Source: Alcaligenes faecalis
GTDB lineage: Bacteria; Pseudomonadota; Gammaproteobacteria; Burkholderiales; Burkholderiaceae_B
Direction: 5' to 3'
DNA length: 64,000 bases
Assembly: GCF_005311025.1 (NCBI RefSeq)
Contig: NZ_CP031747.1
Location: forward strand, 868,001-932,000
Position numbers and translations under genes: made by a program. The notes beneath the pieces were generated by a model. The model searched no databases, was not told the DNA's origin, and saw nothing but the letters and a program-made list of their open reading frames with translations. Shown piece after piece: positions 9,810 to 17,890 of the stretch (positions within the stretch are counted from its first letter, which is position 1; each line of letters opens with the position of its first letter).

Positions 9810-11522
9810 ATGAATCCCTTTACCGTGCAAAATCCATCCATGCCGTCTTCTTCTTTTTCGTATTCTTCTTCCCTGGACCAGTTAGCCGCACAGGACAGCC
9901 AGGCGCTGGATGTGCTGTACGACCAGGAAGCCCCCTTGATGCTGGCTTTGGGCCAGGCCGTATTGGGCCGCCGCATTGATGCCGAAGAGGTTCTGCGCGA
10001 TAGCTTTGTTTTGTTATGGAAGAACGCTGCCGGCTATGACCCCGATTTAGGCGAAGGGCGCGCCTGGATTTACAGCATTCTGCGGTTCAGGCTACTGGCT
10101 CGCCTGCGTCAACGCGCGCAAAGCGGCGATAGCAATTACGCCCTGCCTGCCATCAAGCCGCAAGCCGGCCAGCGTTTCATCCCTGCCATGGGCAAGCTGG
10201 ATGGCACCAGCCAACGCGCCATGATCCATGCCTATCTGCACGGCAATAGTTACGAACAGTTGGGCCCTCAGCTGAACCGCTCCCCCGCACAATTGCGCGC
10301 TGTGGTCCAACATGGCTTGCAACAGCTCACTCCCCTGATCAATGAAGGCAACGCCAACGATCCACGCCATGCAGTGATGATTGGCGAATATACCTTGGGG
10401 CTACTCAGCCAGCATGAACTGGTCCAAGCCCACACCCTGATGCAGCAAAATGATCAGGCAGCGCGTCTGGCATTGGCTTGGGAGCAAGCGTGGCTGGAGC
10501 TGGTGGACTGCCTGACCCCAACAGTGCCTGCCCCCACCAGCCTGGCTCATATTCACCATACCCTGGGCTTGCCTCCGCCAGCTGCACGTCGTCAGGCTGG
10601 GAACACAAGCAGTCCGGCTGCTGAAGCCCCCAAATCGGCAAGCACTGGCAACGCCAGCACAAGCGCTCCAGTTAACAAAGCGGAGCGCCAGGAACCCAGT
10701 ATCAAGACCAGTACTTCGGCAGACCAAGACACTAAAGCGGAAGCTGCCACTCGCACTGAGCCTCGCTGGTCCGTCAACAGTTCGAACGACAAGGCTGACG
10801 ATCACACACCGCCCTTCCCCACCTTACTGCGTGCAGACTCCGACCCAGCTACCAAAGCAGCTGCTGTCACAGCCGAAGCAGCGCCGACAGCACCAGCCAA
10901 GGTCGCCGACAAGAAAAAGCCCGCCAAAAGCGAGCCTGAGTCAGTCCCGGTAGAGAAAAAACGCAAACCCGAACCTGTTGATAGCGAACGCAAGTCCCGT
11001 GGCTTTGCCATGCCCATGCCTGTTTTGTGGGGCGGCTTGGTTACGGTCGTGATTCTGGGCCTGGTGATTGCCCTGCTCATGAACATGAACTCGGAACCAC
11101 CTGTCAACGTTATTGAGATGAAGCCACGTCAGGCAGCCATCCTGCAGGCCCCTGGCCAATCCTCTACTCCGGCCTGGATTGCGACGGTAGACCCACAAGG
11201 CAATGTCCTGCTGGTGCCCAAGGTCAGTACAGAAGTCAAAGCAACGCAGTCAGTACAGCTGTGGACACACACACCACGCGGCACACAGGTTCGTTCATTG
11301 GGTTTGATTGATCCTAATCGCCCCATCACCGTACCCGCGGCTTTGATCGGCACCGTGGAAGATGAGCAGATATTTGAGATGACGCTGGAAACCGAAGGCG
11401 GCTCCAATAGTGGTGCACCGGAAGGCCCCGTTCTGTACATTGGTCGCATTGTAAGCTTTGGGCAGTTGGATAACCTGCCCAAGCCCAACACGGAGGCTAG
11501 CTCGTCGGCAACCCGCTCTTAA
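9810..11522 (+). CDS. ECF-like sigma factor fused to RskA-type membrane anti-sigma factor
   Basis: A 570-residue single reading frame. Residues about 22-102 look like sigma region 2 (AEEVLRDSFVLLWKNA, then GRAWIYSILRFRLLARLR) and about 133-178 like region 4 (SYEQLGPQLNRSPAQLRAVV), both in SigK style. Residues about 187-235 match the RskA anti-sigma domain (IGEYTLGLLSQHELVQAHTL). A long disordered Ala/Ser/Lys/Glu linker (about 255-400) leads to one membrane helix (about 404-426). The periplasmic RskA-like domain follows (AWIATVDPQGNVLL; PEGPVLYIG). Normally sigma and anti-sigma are two genes. The start is uncertain because no good ribosome site is visible; ATG at 9840 is an alternative. It may be a membrane-tethered sigma released by proteolysis, or a degenerate sigma retained as a sensor. 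Confidence 0.8.
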   Translation: MNPFTVQNPSMPSSSFSYSSSLDQLAAQDSQALDVLYDQEAPLMLALGQAVLGRRIDAEEVLRDSFVLLWKNAAGYDPDLGEGRAWIYSILRFRLLARLRQRAQSGDSNYALPAIKPQAGQRFIPAMGKLDGTSQRAMIHAYLHGNSYEQLGPQLNRSPAQLRAVVQHGLQQLTPLINEGNANDPRHAVMIGEYTLGLLSQHELVQAHTLMQQNDQAARLALAWEQAWLELVDCLTPTVPAPTSLAHIHHTLGLPPPAARRQAGNTSSPAAEAPKSASTGNASTSAPVNKAERQEPSIKTSTSADQDTKAEAATRTEPRWSVNSSNDKADDHTPPFPTLLRADSDPATKAAAVTAEAAPTAPAKVADKKKPAKSEPESVPVEKKRKPEPVDSERKSRGFAMPMPVLWGGLVTVVILGLVIALLMNMNSEPPVNVIEMKPRQAAILQAPGQSSTPAWIATVDPQGNVLLVPKVSTEVKATQSVQLWTHTPRGTQVRSLGLIDPNRPITVPAALIGTVEDEQIFEMTLETEGGSNSGAPEGPVLYIGRIVSFGQLDNLPKPNTEASSSATRS

Positions 11523-12309
11523 AAGCGGCATCCAGCCGTTCCAGCTCGTCGATTTCCTCGGCAGTGAAGCCCGCCTCCAGGCGGGCTTCGCGATTAAAGG
11601 GGCCGCGCAAACGCGGTGCGCGATAGCGCAGTGCCAACTCACCATAAGTATCAAAGTCAGGCAAACCTTGTTCCTGGCAGACTTTGCGATACCAGTAATT
11701 TCCCAACGCTACATGCCCGACCTCATCGCGCAAGATGATGGCAATAATCGCGGCGGCTTTTTCATCACCAGCATCCAGCAACTTCTTATGCACCAGGGGG
11801 CAGGCATCCAGCCCCCGTGCTTCCAGAGTACGCGGCACCAAAGCCATACGCGCCAGCAGATCAAAGCGTGTTCGCTCTGCCATCTCCCACAAGCCGTCAT
11901 GGACAGGCAAATCCCCATAGCGGACACCCAGCGTTTGAAGATGATCGCTCAGCAGCTCAAAGTGCAAAGCCTCCTCCACCGCCACCTGTAACCAGCCCGC
12001 ATAGAATGCGTCGGGCAAACCGGGATAACGCCACAACACATCCAAGGCCAGATTGATGGCATTGAACTCAATATGAGCCAAGGAATGCAATAAGGCTGCT
12101 CGCCCCTGGGGCGTACGCACGGACCGCTTGGGCACATGCTGAGGGCTCACAAAACGCAAACCCTCGGGCCGTCCCGGTACCCCGGGCGGCTCTTCCAAAT
12201 GCTCATCTGCCCCTACGGGCAAGCCATGGGCAATTGCTCGTACTGCTGCCAGCTTGGCAGCCGGCTCTTGTACTAACAAGGCCTGTAGAGCCTGACTACG
12301 TAAGTTCAC
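11497..12309 (-). CDS. DUF455 family ferritin-like protein
   Basis: A 270-residue all-helical protein of the DUF455 group. Likely di-metal ligands are visible as HIEFNAINLALD, EEALHFELL (ExxH) and RDEVGHVALG (ExxH), the ferritin-like pattern. The function of the family is not established; a tRNA-hydroxylase-like or oxygen-dependent di-iron role is only a guess. The start is GTG at 12309 with GGAAGG upstream. Its 3' end overlaps the convergent sigma fusion gene by 26 bases. Confidence 0.85.
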   Translation of the reverse strand: MNLRSQALQALLVQEPAAKLAAVRAIAHGLPVGADEHLEEPPGVPGRPEGLRFVSPQHVPKRSVRTPQGRAALLHSLAHIEFNAINLALDVLWRYPGLPDAFYAGWLQVAVEEALHFELLSDHLQTLGVRYGDLPVHDGLWEMAERTRFDLLARMALVPRTLEARGLDACPLVHKKLLDAGDEKAAAIIAIILRDEVGHVALGNYWYRKVCQEQGLPDFDTYGELALRYRAPRLRGPFNREARLEAGFTAEEIDELERLDAAFKSGLPTS

Positions 12310-12325
12310 TGCTAATCCCTTCCAT

Positions 12326-12355
12326 GAAAAAAGGCCGGCACCAAGGCCGACCTTC
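12326..12355 (-). terminator. Terminator after the pheST-ihfA-merR operon
   Basis: On the minus strand AAGGTCGG pairs with CCGGCCTT (one wobble) around a short loop and is followed by a run of six T. It lies 22 bases downstream of the merR-family stop codon. Confidence 0.75.
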
Positions 12356-12377
12356 GTTCCTGCTTAGCAACCCCGGA

Positions 12378-12782
12378 TTACTGAGCCGAGCCCGGATCCG
12401 TCATCGCCAAGGCTTGATCCAGCATTGCCTGGATCTGACCCAAGTTGGTGCGCAAGGCCTGCATCTCCTGACCGGTCAGACGCACAGCGGCTTCCTGGTC
12501 AAAAGGCATATCCGGACCATCGCCCAGACGATTGCGCGCACCACTGATCGTAAAGCCTTCGTCGTACAGCAAACCGCGAATCCGGCGTATCAGCAGCACC
12601 TCATGGTGCTGGTAATAACGTCGGTTACCGCGTCGCTTGACGGGCTTTAACTGCGTAAACTCCTGCTCCCAGTAACGCAGGACGTGGGGCTTGACCAAGC
12701 AAAGCTCGCTGACTTCACCGATGGTGAAATACCGCTTGGCAGGGATAGGTGGCAAGGTCGCCGTCTTTTCGTTTGTGCTCAT
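12378..12782 (-). CDS. MerR-family regulator downstream of ihfA
   Basis: A 134-residue protein. The N-terminal winged helix is YFTIGEVSELCLVKPHVLRY, followed by the wing RRGNRRYYQHHEVLLI and a short helical tail. This MerR protein is a constant neighbour of ihfA in beta- and gammaproteobacteria; its targets are poorly known. The ATG at 12782 is chosen; a GTG two codons upstream is possible. It lies about 75 bases after ihfA and probably shares its message. Confidence 0.88.
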   Translation of the reverse strand: MSTNEKTATLPPIPAKRYFTIGEVSELCLVKPHVLRYWEQEFTQLKPVKRRGNRRYYQHHEVLLIRRIRGLLYDEGFTISGARNRLGDGPDMPFDQEAAVRLTGQEMQALRTNLGQIQAMLDQALAMTDPGSAQ

Positions 12783-12859
12783 AGCCACTGATGCTCATCG
12801 ACAATAGGAGTGATTTTACACGTTCAGTCAGGCAAAACTGTACGCAAACGTACCAGGCT

Positions 12860-13183
12860 TCAGTCCTGGTCATCCTCGGGCGCCACTGGCGCCCCTTCGA
12901 CTACACTTTTGAGCTTCTGACTGGCGTGGAATGTCACCACGCGTCGCGCCGAAATCGGGATGACTTCACCCGTTTTGGGGTTGCGACCAGGACGCGGGGG
13001 TTTGTCCCGAACCTGGAAATTACCGAAACCGGACAACTTGACCTCGACACCATCGGCCAGGGAATCGCGGATCTCTGCAAAGAAAGTATCCACAATATCT
13101 TTGGCTTCGCGTTTATTCAAGCCAACACGTTCAAACAAGAGTTCAGCCAGATCTGCCTTGGTCAGAGTACGCTCTACGTTCAT
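12860..13183 (-). CDS. ihfA: Integration host factor alpha subunit
   Basis: A 107-residue HU/IHF fold with the DNA-bending arm motif [10 protein letters not shown] and the N-terminal [12 protein letters not shown] helix. IHF is a heterodimer with IhfB that bends DNA at specific sites in replication, recombination and transcription. It lies 9 bases after pheT, the conserved pheT-ihfA order. The acidic C-terminal tail (PEDDQD) is slightly longer than in E. coli. Confidence 0.96.
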   Translation of the reverse strand: MNVERTLTKADLAELLFERVGLNKREAKDIVDTFFAEIRDSLADGVEVKLSGFGNFQVRDKPPRPGRNPKTGEVIPISARRVVTFHASQKLKSVVEGAPVAPEDDQD

Positions 13184-13192
13184 TGTGTCTCC

Positions 13193-15598
13193 TTATGCTC
13201 GTGCCCGTGCGCCATGCGCAGACACCAGTGCCGCCAACAATGCTTCCAGGCATTGCTCGACGCGTTCATCGTCCAGCGTGCTTGCGCTGTCTTGCAGCCA
13301 GAATCGAATCGCCAGACTCTTTTCCGATGCATCGTTCTTGTCGCGCCAGACGTCAAACAACTGAATATCTTTGACGATAGCCGCTTGCGCTGCCGTGCTA
13401 CGCACCTGGTTCAGTGTATCCAGCACAGCTTGATAGGATACGTCCTTATCCAGCCAAACCGCTAGATCTCGTTGCACAACGGGTTGCTTGGATACTTCCT
13501 GAGCGTGTACGACTTCGTCGTGAGAGATGGCATCAACGTCCACCTCAAAAACGACCGGCGCTTGATTCAAGCCAAATTCGCTCAACCACTGAGGATGGAC
13601 TTCACCGATCCAGCCTATGGTTTTACCATCCAGTTTCACACTGGCGCTACGGCCTGGGTGCAAGGCCGGGTGAGATTCAGGCTCGAAACGGACTTGAGCA
13701 GCACGTTGGCCCAGCAAGGTTTCCAGATCGCGCTTGACGTCAAAGAAGTCGACAAGACGATCGGGCTGTCCCCACTGCTCAGTCACAACAGGGCCCCAGG
13801 CTGCGGCCGCAATGCGGTTGGGCTGATGGATACCGGCCACGGTCAACGGACCATTTTCTTGAGAGGCATCGCGCATGAAGACGCGGCCAAACTCGAACAC
13901 ACGCACGCGCGACTGACGGCGGTTGGCGTTGCGTTCAATATTGGCCAGCAGACCAGGAATCAGGCTGGTACGCATCACCGCCAACTGGCTGGCAATGGGG
14001 TTCAGCAAACGGATAGGGTCAGCCTGTCCGTTGATGTCTTTTTCCCAGGACTCTTGCACAAAGGAGAAGTTGATCACTTCCTGGTAGTCCTGGGCGGCCA
14101 ATACAGCGCGCAAGGCGTGCGGACCACGCAAGGACTCGACTGGCACACGCATTTGTGCAGCAGCGACCGGAGGCAGATCAGGAATATTTTCAAAACCGTA
14201 GATACGGGCAACTTCCTCGATCAGGTCTTCTTCAATCGTCAAATCGAAACGGAAGCTGGGAGGATTGACCGTAAAGACTTCGTCAGCCACCGAGAAGTCC
14301 AGACCCAACAAGGTGAAGATGCTCTCCACCTGCTTTTGATCCAGAGGAATACCCAGAACACGGCGGCAACGATCCAGGCGCATGGCAACGGGCTTGCGCT
14401 CGGGCAAGGCCACAACCTGGTCATCCATAGGTCCCGCTTGGCCGCCGCAGATTTCCAGGATCAGCGCTGTGGTGCGTTCCAGATGCTGGGTAATGGAGTC
14501 AAAGTCCACGCCACGCTCGAAACGGTGGCTGGCGTCGGAAGAAAACTTGTAGCGACGGGCACGGCCCATGATGGCTTCTGGCCACCAGAAAGCGCCTTCC
14601 AGATACACATCCGTCGTATCCAGTGTGACAGCGCTTTGTTCGCCGCCCATGATACCGGCCATGCTTTGCGGTACATCGTTAACCGCGATCACGCCAACAT
14701 CGGTATCCAGCTCGACGTTCAAACCGCTCAGCAGCTCCAGTTGTTCGCCTTTACGTGCCCAACGCACTTCCAGACCAGACTGTACGTGCTGCAAATCGAA
14801 CACGTGCGTAGGACGGCCCAGTTCCAGCATGACGTAATTGGAGATGTCCACCAAAGCAGAGATCGAACGCTGGCCGCTGCGCTCCAGACGGGTTTTCATC
14901 CAGTCCGGGGTTTTTGCACGCGCATTGACGCCACGAATCACACGGCCGGCAAAACGGCCGCACAGATCAGCGTCTTTCACGGTAACGGAAACGCGATCTT
15001 CAATCGTGACAGGAACAGGTGTGAAGTCTGGCAGTGTCAGTGGTTCGCCCGTCAGAGCGGCCACTTCACGCGCCACGCCCAGCACGGACAGGCAGTCCGC
15101 ACGGTTAGGCGTCAATTTCAATTCGATAATCTGGTCGTCCAGATCCAGCAGTTCACGCAGGCTTTGGCCTACCGGCGCGTCTGCATCCAGCACCAGCAAA
15201 CCATCGTGATCTTGCGACAGACCCAACTCGCGACCCGAGCACAACATGCCGGCGGACTCCACGCCACGCATTTTGACCGGGCCGATTTTCATGCCACCGG
15301 GCAGCTCTGCGCCAACACGGGCGACCGGGATCTTGATGCCTTGAGCCGCATTGGGCGCACCGCACACAATCTGCAGCAGCTTGCCCGAGCCGTCATCGAC
15401 CTGGCAAACGCGCAGGCGGTCAGCGTCGGGATGGGGGGCAATTTCAGCGATGAAGCCAACGACAACATGCTCAAAAGCAGGCGCAGCAGCTTGAATTTCT
15501 TCAACCTCCAAGCCAGCCATCGTCAGTTGATGACCCAGTTCTTCAGTTCCCAGTTTGGGATTCACAAAGCGGCGCAGCCACGATTCGGAAAATAACAT
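13193..15598 (-). CDS. pheT: Phenylalanyl-tRNA synthetase beta subunit
   Basis: An 801-residue protein, normal for the bacterial beta chain. Domains in order are the N-terminal EMAP/tRNA-binding domain (HPDADRLRVCQVDDG), the B3/B4 editing domain, the B5 domain, the catalytic-like core and the C-terminal FDX-ACB anticodon-binding domain (VQRDLAVWLDKDVSY). With PheS it forms the (alpha-beta)2 enzyme that charges tRNA-Phe. It follows pheS after a 77-base gap holding a small GGGCCT/AGGCCC hairpin (15643-15657). Confidence 0.97.
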   Translation of the reverse strand: MLFSESWLRRFVNPKLGTEELGHQLTMAGLEVEEIQAAAPAFEHVVVGFIAEIAPHPDADRLRVCQVDDGSGKLLQIVCGAPNAAQGIKIPVARVGAELPGGMKIGPVKMRGVESAGMLCSGRELGLSQDHDGLLVLDADAPVGQSLRELLDLDDQIIELKLTPNRADCLSVLGVAREVAALTGEPLTLPDFTPVPVTIEDRVSVTVKDADLCGRFAGRVIRGVNARAKTPDWMKTRLERSGQRSISALVDISNYVMLELGRPTHVFDLQHVQSGLEVRWARKGEQLELLSGLNVELDTDVGVIAVNDVPQSMAGIMGGEQSAVTLDTTDVYLEGAFWWPEAIMGRARRYKFSSDASHRFERGVDFDSITQHLERTTALILEICGGQAGPMDDQVVALPERKPVAMRLDRCRRVLGIPLDQKQVESIFTLLGLDFSVADEVFTVNPPSFRFDLTIEEDLIEEVARIYGFENIPDLPPVAAAQMRVPVESLRGPHALRAVLAAQDYQEVINFSFVQESWEKDINGQADPIRLLNPIASQLAVMRTSLIPGLLANIERNANRRQSRVRVFEFGRVFMRDASQENGPLTVAGIHQPNRIAAAAWGPVVTEQWGQPDRLVDFFDVKRDLETLLGQRAAQVRFEPESHPALHPGRSASVKLDGKTIGWIGEVHPQWLSEFGLNQAPVVFEVDVDAISHDEVVHAQEVSKQPVVQRDLAVWLDKDVSYQAVLDTLNQVRSTAAQAAIVKDIQLFDVWRDKNDASEKSLAIRFWLQDSASTLDDERVEQCLEALLAALVSAHGARARA

Positions 15599-15675
15599 GA
15601 TGCAAAGATGGAGACGTAAAACGGCGTATACCGGAACCGACCGGGCCTAAAAGGCCCAGCGGCGCGAAGTAGGAA

Positions 15676-16698
15676 TCAACGATTGAACTGCTTCAGAAAG
15701 CGCAGATCGCCTTCAAAGAACTGGCGCAAATCGTTAACACCATAGCGCAACATAGTCAGGCGCTCCAGTCCGGAACCAAAGGCGAAACCGATGTAACGCT
15801 CTGGGTCCAAACCGAAATTGCGCACCACTTGCGGGTGAACCTGCCCGGAGCCGGAGATCTCCAGCCAACGGCCCTTGTTGGGGCCGGAGGAGAACATCAT
15901 GTCAATCTCGGCGGATGGCTCGGTAAAGGGGAAGAAAGAAGGTCGAAAGCGCACGACCAGATCGTCGCTTTCAAAGAAGGCGCGCAGAAAGTTCGTGTAA
16001 ACGCCTTTCAGATCGGCAAAGGAAATATCCTCGGCAATCCACAGCCCTTCCACCTGGTGGAACATGGGCGAGTGGGTGGCATCACTATCGACACGATAGG
16101 TGCGGCCAGGAGCAATAACCTTGATAGGGGCCTTATTCATGCGTGCATAACGCACCTGCATGGGACTGGTGTGCGTGCGCAGCAAATAGGGCAAACCCTG
16201 CTCGTCGTTCATATCGATATAGAACGTGTCTTGCATCGAACGAGCCGGATGATTCTCTGGATTATTCAGAGCGGTAAAATTTGTCCAGTCATTTTCGATT
16301 TCAGGGCCGTCAGCCACATCGAAACCGATAGAGCGGAAAATGGCTTCAACACGCTGCCAGGTCTGGATCACCGGGTGAATACCACCGGTGCCACGACCAC
16401 GGCCGGGCAAAGTCACATCAATTTGTTCTTGAGCCAGTCGCTGGTTCAATTGTTCTGCCGCCAGGGCAGCACGACGATCGTTCAGCAGATCTTCAATTTC
16501 GCGCTTGAGCACGTTGATGCTGGCACCTGCTGCTTTTTTCTGCTCCGGCTCCATCTGGGCAAGGCCTTTCATCAAGGCAGTGATGGCACCTTGTTTGCCC
16601 AAAAATCGAGCTTTAGCGTTTTCCAGCGAAGCGGCGTCCTGAGACTGCTCAAATAAGGCCCGAGCCTGGGCAATCAGATCGTCGTGGGAGGAAGTCAT
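15676..16698 (-). CDS. pheS: Phenylalanyl-tRNA synthetase alpha subunit
   Basis: A 340-residue class II synthetase core. A helical coiled-coil N-terminus is followed by motif 2 ([11 protein letters not shown]) and motif 3 ([14 protein letters not shown]). It activates phenylalanine and charges tRNA-Phe with PheT. A strong terminator hairpin lies between rplT and this gene, so pheST needs read-through or its own start. No Phe-rich leader peptide could be fitted into the short gap. Confidence 0.97.
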   Translation of the reverse strand: MTSSHDDLIAQARALFEQSQDAASLENAKARFLGKQGAITALMKGLAQMEPEQKKAAGASINVLKREIEDLLNDRRAALAAEQLNQRLAQEQIDVTLPGRGRGTGGIHPVIQTWQRVEAIFRSIGFDVADGPEIENDWTNFTALNNPENHPARSMQDTFYIDMNDEQGLPYLLRTHTSPMQVRYARMNKAPIKVIAPGRTYRVDSDATHSPMFHQVEGLWIAEDISFADLKGVYTNFLRAFFESDDLVVRFRPSFFPFTEPSAEIDMMFSSGPNKGRWLEISGSGQVHPQVVRNFGLDPERYIGFAFGSGLERLTMLRYGVNDLRQFFEGDLRFLKQFNR

Positions 16699-16712
16699 GG
16701 CGTGTTACTTTC

Positions 16713-16746
16713 CAAAAACAAACGGAGCCCCAAAGGCCCCGTTTGT
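16713..16746 (-). terminator. Terminator/attenuator between rplT and pheS
   Basis: On the minus strand ACAAACGG pairs with CCGTTTGT, extended inward by four more pairs (one G-U) around a five-base loop, then a T run. It separates rplT from pheS by a strong hairpin. Either it ends most rpmI-rplT messages or it tunes read-through into pheST. Confidence 0.75.
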
Positions 16747-16768
16747 GAACTATACAGTCAGATACCGC

Positions 16769-17128
16769 TTAAGCAGCCAGAGCGTTCTTAGCCTGTGCAA
16801 CAACAGCAGCAAAACCTGCCTTGTCTTTAACAGCCAAGTCAGCCAGAACCTTACGGTCCAAAGCGATGGAGGCTTTGTTCAGGCCGGCGATAAACTGGCT
16901 GTAGCTCATATCCAGTTCGCGGCAAGCTGCGTTGATACGGGTAATCCACAGCGAGCGGAATACACGTTTCTTGTTACGGCGGTCACGGTAGGCGTACTGA
17001 CCTGCCTTCATGACAGCCTGTTTGGCTATACGGAATACATTACCGCGACGGCCGCGAAAACCTTTGGCCTGGGCAATTACTTTCTTGTGGCGTGCGCGTG
17101 CGTTAACACCGCGTTTTACTCGTGACAT
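16769..17128 (-). CDS. rplT: Ribosomal protein L20
   Basis: A 119-residue basic protein with the L20 motifs [19 protein letters not shown] and [12 protein letters not shown]-like helix ([17 protein letters not shown]). It binds 23S rRNA early in 50S assembly. It lies 16 bases after rpmI, the standard pair. L20 represses this pair in many bacteria, but no binding site was recognised here. Confidence 0.97.
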   Translation of the reverse strand: MSRVKRGVNARARHKKVIAQAKGFRGRRGNVFRIAKQAVMKAGQYAYRDRRNKKRVFRSLWITRINAACRELDMSYSQFIAGLNKASIALDRKVLADLAVKDKAGFAAVVAQAKNALAA

Positions 17129-17144
17129 GTTCGATTCTCCCTAA

Positions 17145-17342
17145 TCAAGCGAAAGGCATCATTGCTTTTACGGAAGCGACGTCGGCTTTATGAACCTCGA
17201 CGGCACCGCGCAACTGACGTTTGTTCTTGGTCGTCTTCTTGGTCAGAATGTGACGCTTGAACGCTTGGCCCCGCTTGATGGAACCGCTACCACGAACCAC
17301 AAAGCGCTTGGAAGCGCTTTTTTTGGTTTTCATTTTAGGCAT
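17145..17342 (-). CDS. rpmI: Ribosomal protein L35
   Basis: A 65-residue basic protein starting [14 protein letters not shown], typical of L35, part of the large subunit. Normally infC lies directly upstream of rpmI; here infC is about 9 kb away, so rpmI must have its own promoter. Confidence 0.97.
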   Translation of the reverse strand: MPKMKTKKSASKRFVVRGSGSIKRGQAFKRHILTKKTTKNKRQLRGAVEVHKADVASVKAMMPFA

Positions 17343-17379
17343 GAAATTACTCGACTAATTTGTGTCTGCGGGTGGTCGC

Positions 17380-17673
17380 CTAGGAAGCTGGCGGACACTT
17401 GTATGACCCAAAACAGGCACTTATTTTTTTCTTTGCCCGCTGCCAGAACAGATCCAAACAGGGGAAAAGCTCTTGATTATAGGGTGATTCCTGAAGGATT
17501 GTCCAGATATCAAAGGGATTTTTTGCAGTTATGGCGTTGTTCGCCAGCCAATCAGGAACACAAGAAACCGTGGCCCCGTTTGGATACCCTCCAGCGCGTA
17601 TGATCTGGTCAATCTTCGAGCCTAGCCATGTCAAGATCAGGCAGCAAGTTATCAATAGGATAGGTGAAAGCAT
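17380..17673 (-). CDS. Possible small secreted or membrane-anchored protein
   Basis: Frame of 97 residues from an ATG at 17673 with GGGGAG three bases upstream. The N-terminus is a hydrophobic stretch (LSPILLITCCLILTWLG) that could be a signal or anchor, followed by a polar region with several cysteines. No family was recognised. It follows a second small frame (17687-17890) that overlaps the comM stop codon, so it may be a comM-operon tail gene. It could equally be a chance frame. Confidence 0.35.
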   Translation of the reverse strand: MLSPILLITCCLILTWLGSKIDQIIRAGGYPNGATVSCVPDWLANNAITAKNPFDIWTILQESPYNQELFPCLDLFWQRAKKKISACFGSYKCPPAS

Positions 17674-17686
17674 CGGCTCCCCTATC

Positions 17687-17890
17687 TTACTGGTAGCCGA
17701 TAACACCATAGTACTCGCCCCCTATCAGGCGAAGGCGCTCAATTTCATACGTAGGCTGACAGTCTAGGCAAACGACACACAGGCCCACCATGAAAGTCAT
17801 GGCGCCTGTCGCCCTCAGCCTGCAGCCAGCAGCCAGCCCAATCCTGCCACACCTAGTAGCGACACCCGCCTTCTTCTTACCTCGATTCAC
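17687..17890 (-). CDS. Possible small protein translationally coupled to comM
   Basis: A 67-residue frame starting with GTG that overlaps the comM stop codon in a GTGA arrangement (17887-17890), typical of coupled genes. It has a basic N-terminus, then a hydrophobic stretch (AMTFMVGLCVVCLDC) and a polar tail. An internal ATG at 17800 is another possible start. No family was recognised. Support comes from the overlap and from the possible following gene only. Confidence 0.3.
   Translation of the reverse strand: MNRGKKKAGVATRCGRIGLAAGCRLRATGAMTFMVGLCVVCLDCQPTYEIERLRLIGGEYYGVIGYQ

Noticed and set aside
9498-9830. 110-residue minus-strand frame upstream of the sigma fusion gene
   Set aside because: No ribosome site or family match, and it overlaps the start of the fusion gene.
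13472-15595. A 707-residue frame on the plus strand opposite pheT
   Set aside because: It is antisense to a full-length pheT, rich in His/Gln/Arg as expected of a shadow, with no domain.
16699-16768. PheM-like attenuator leader peptide for pheST
   Set aside because: A strong hairpin is present, but the gap after rplT is too short and no Phe-rich frame with a start codon was found.
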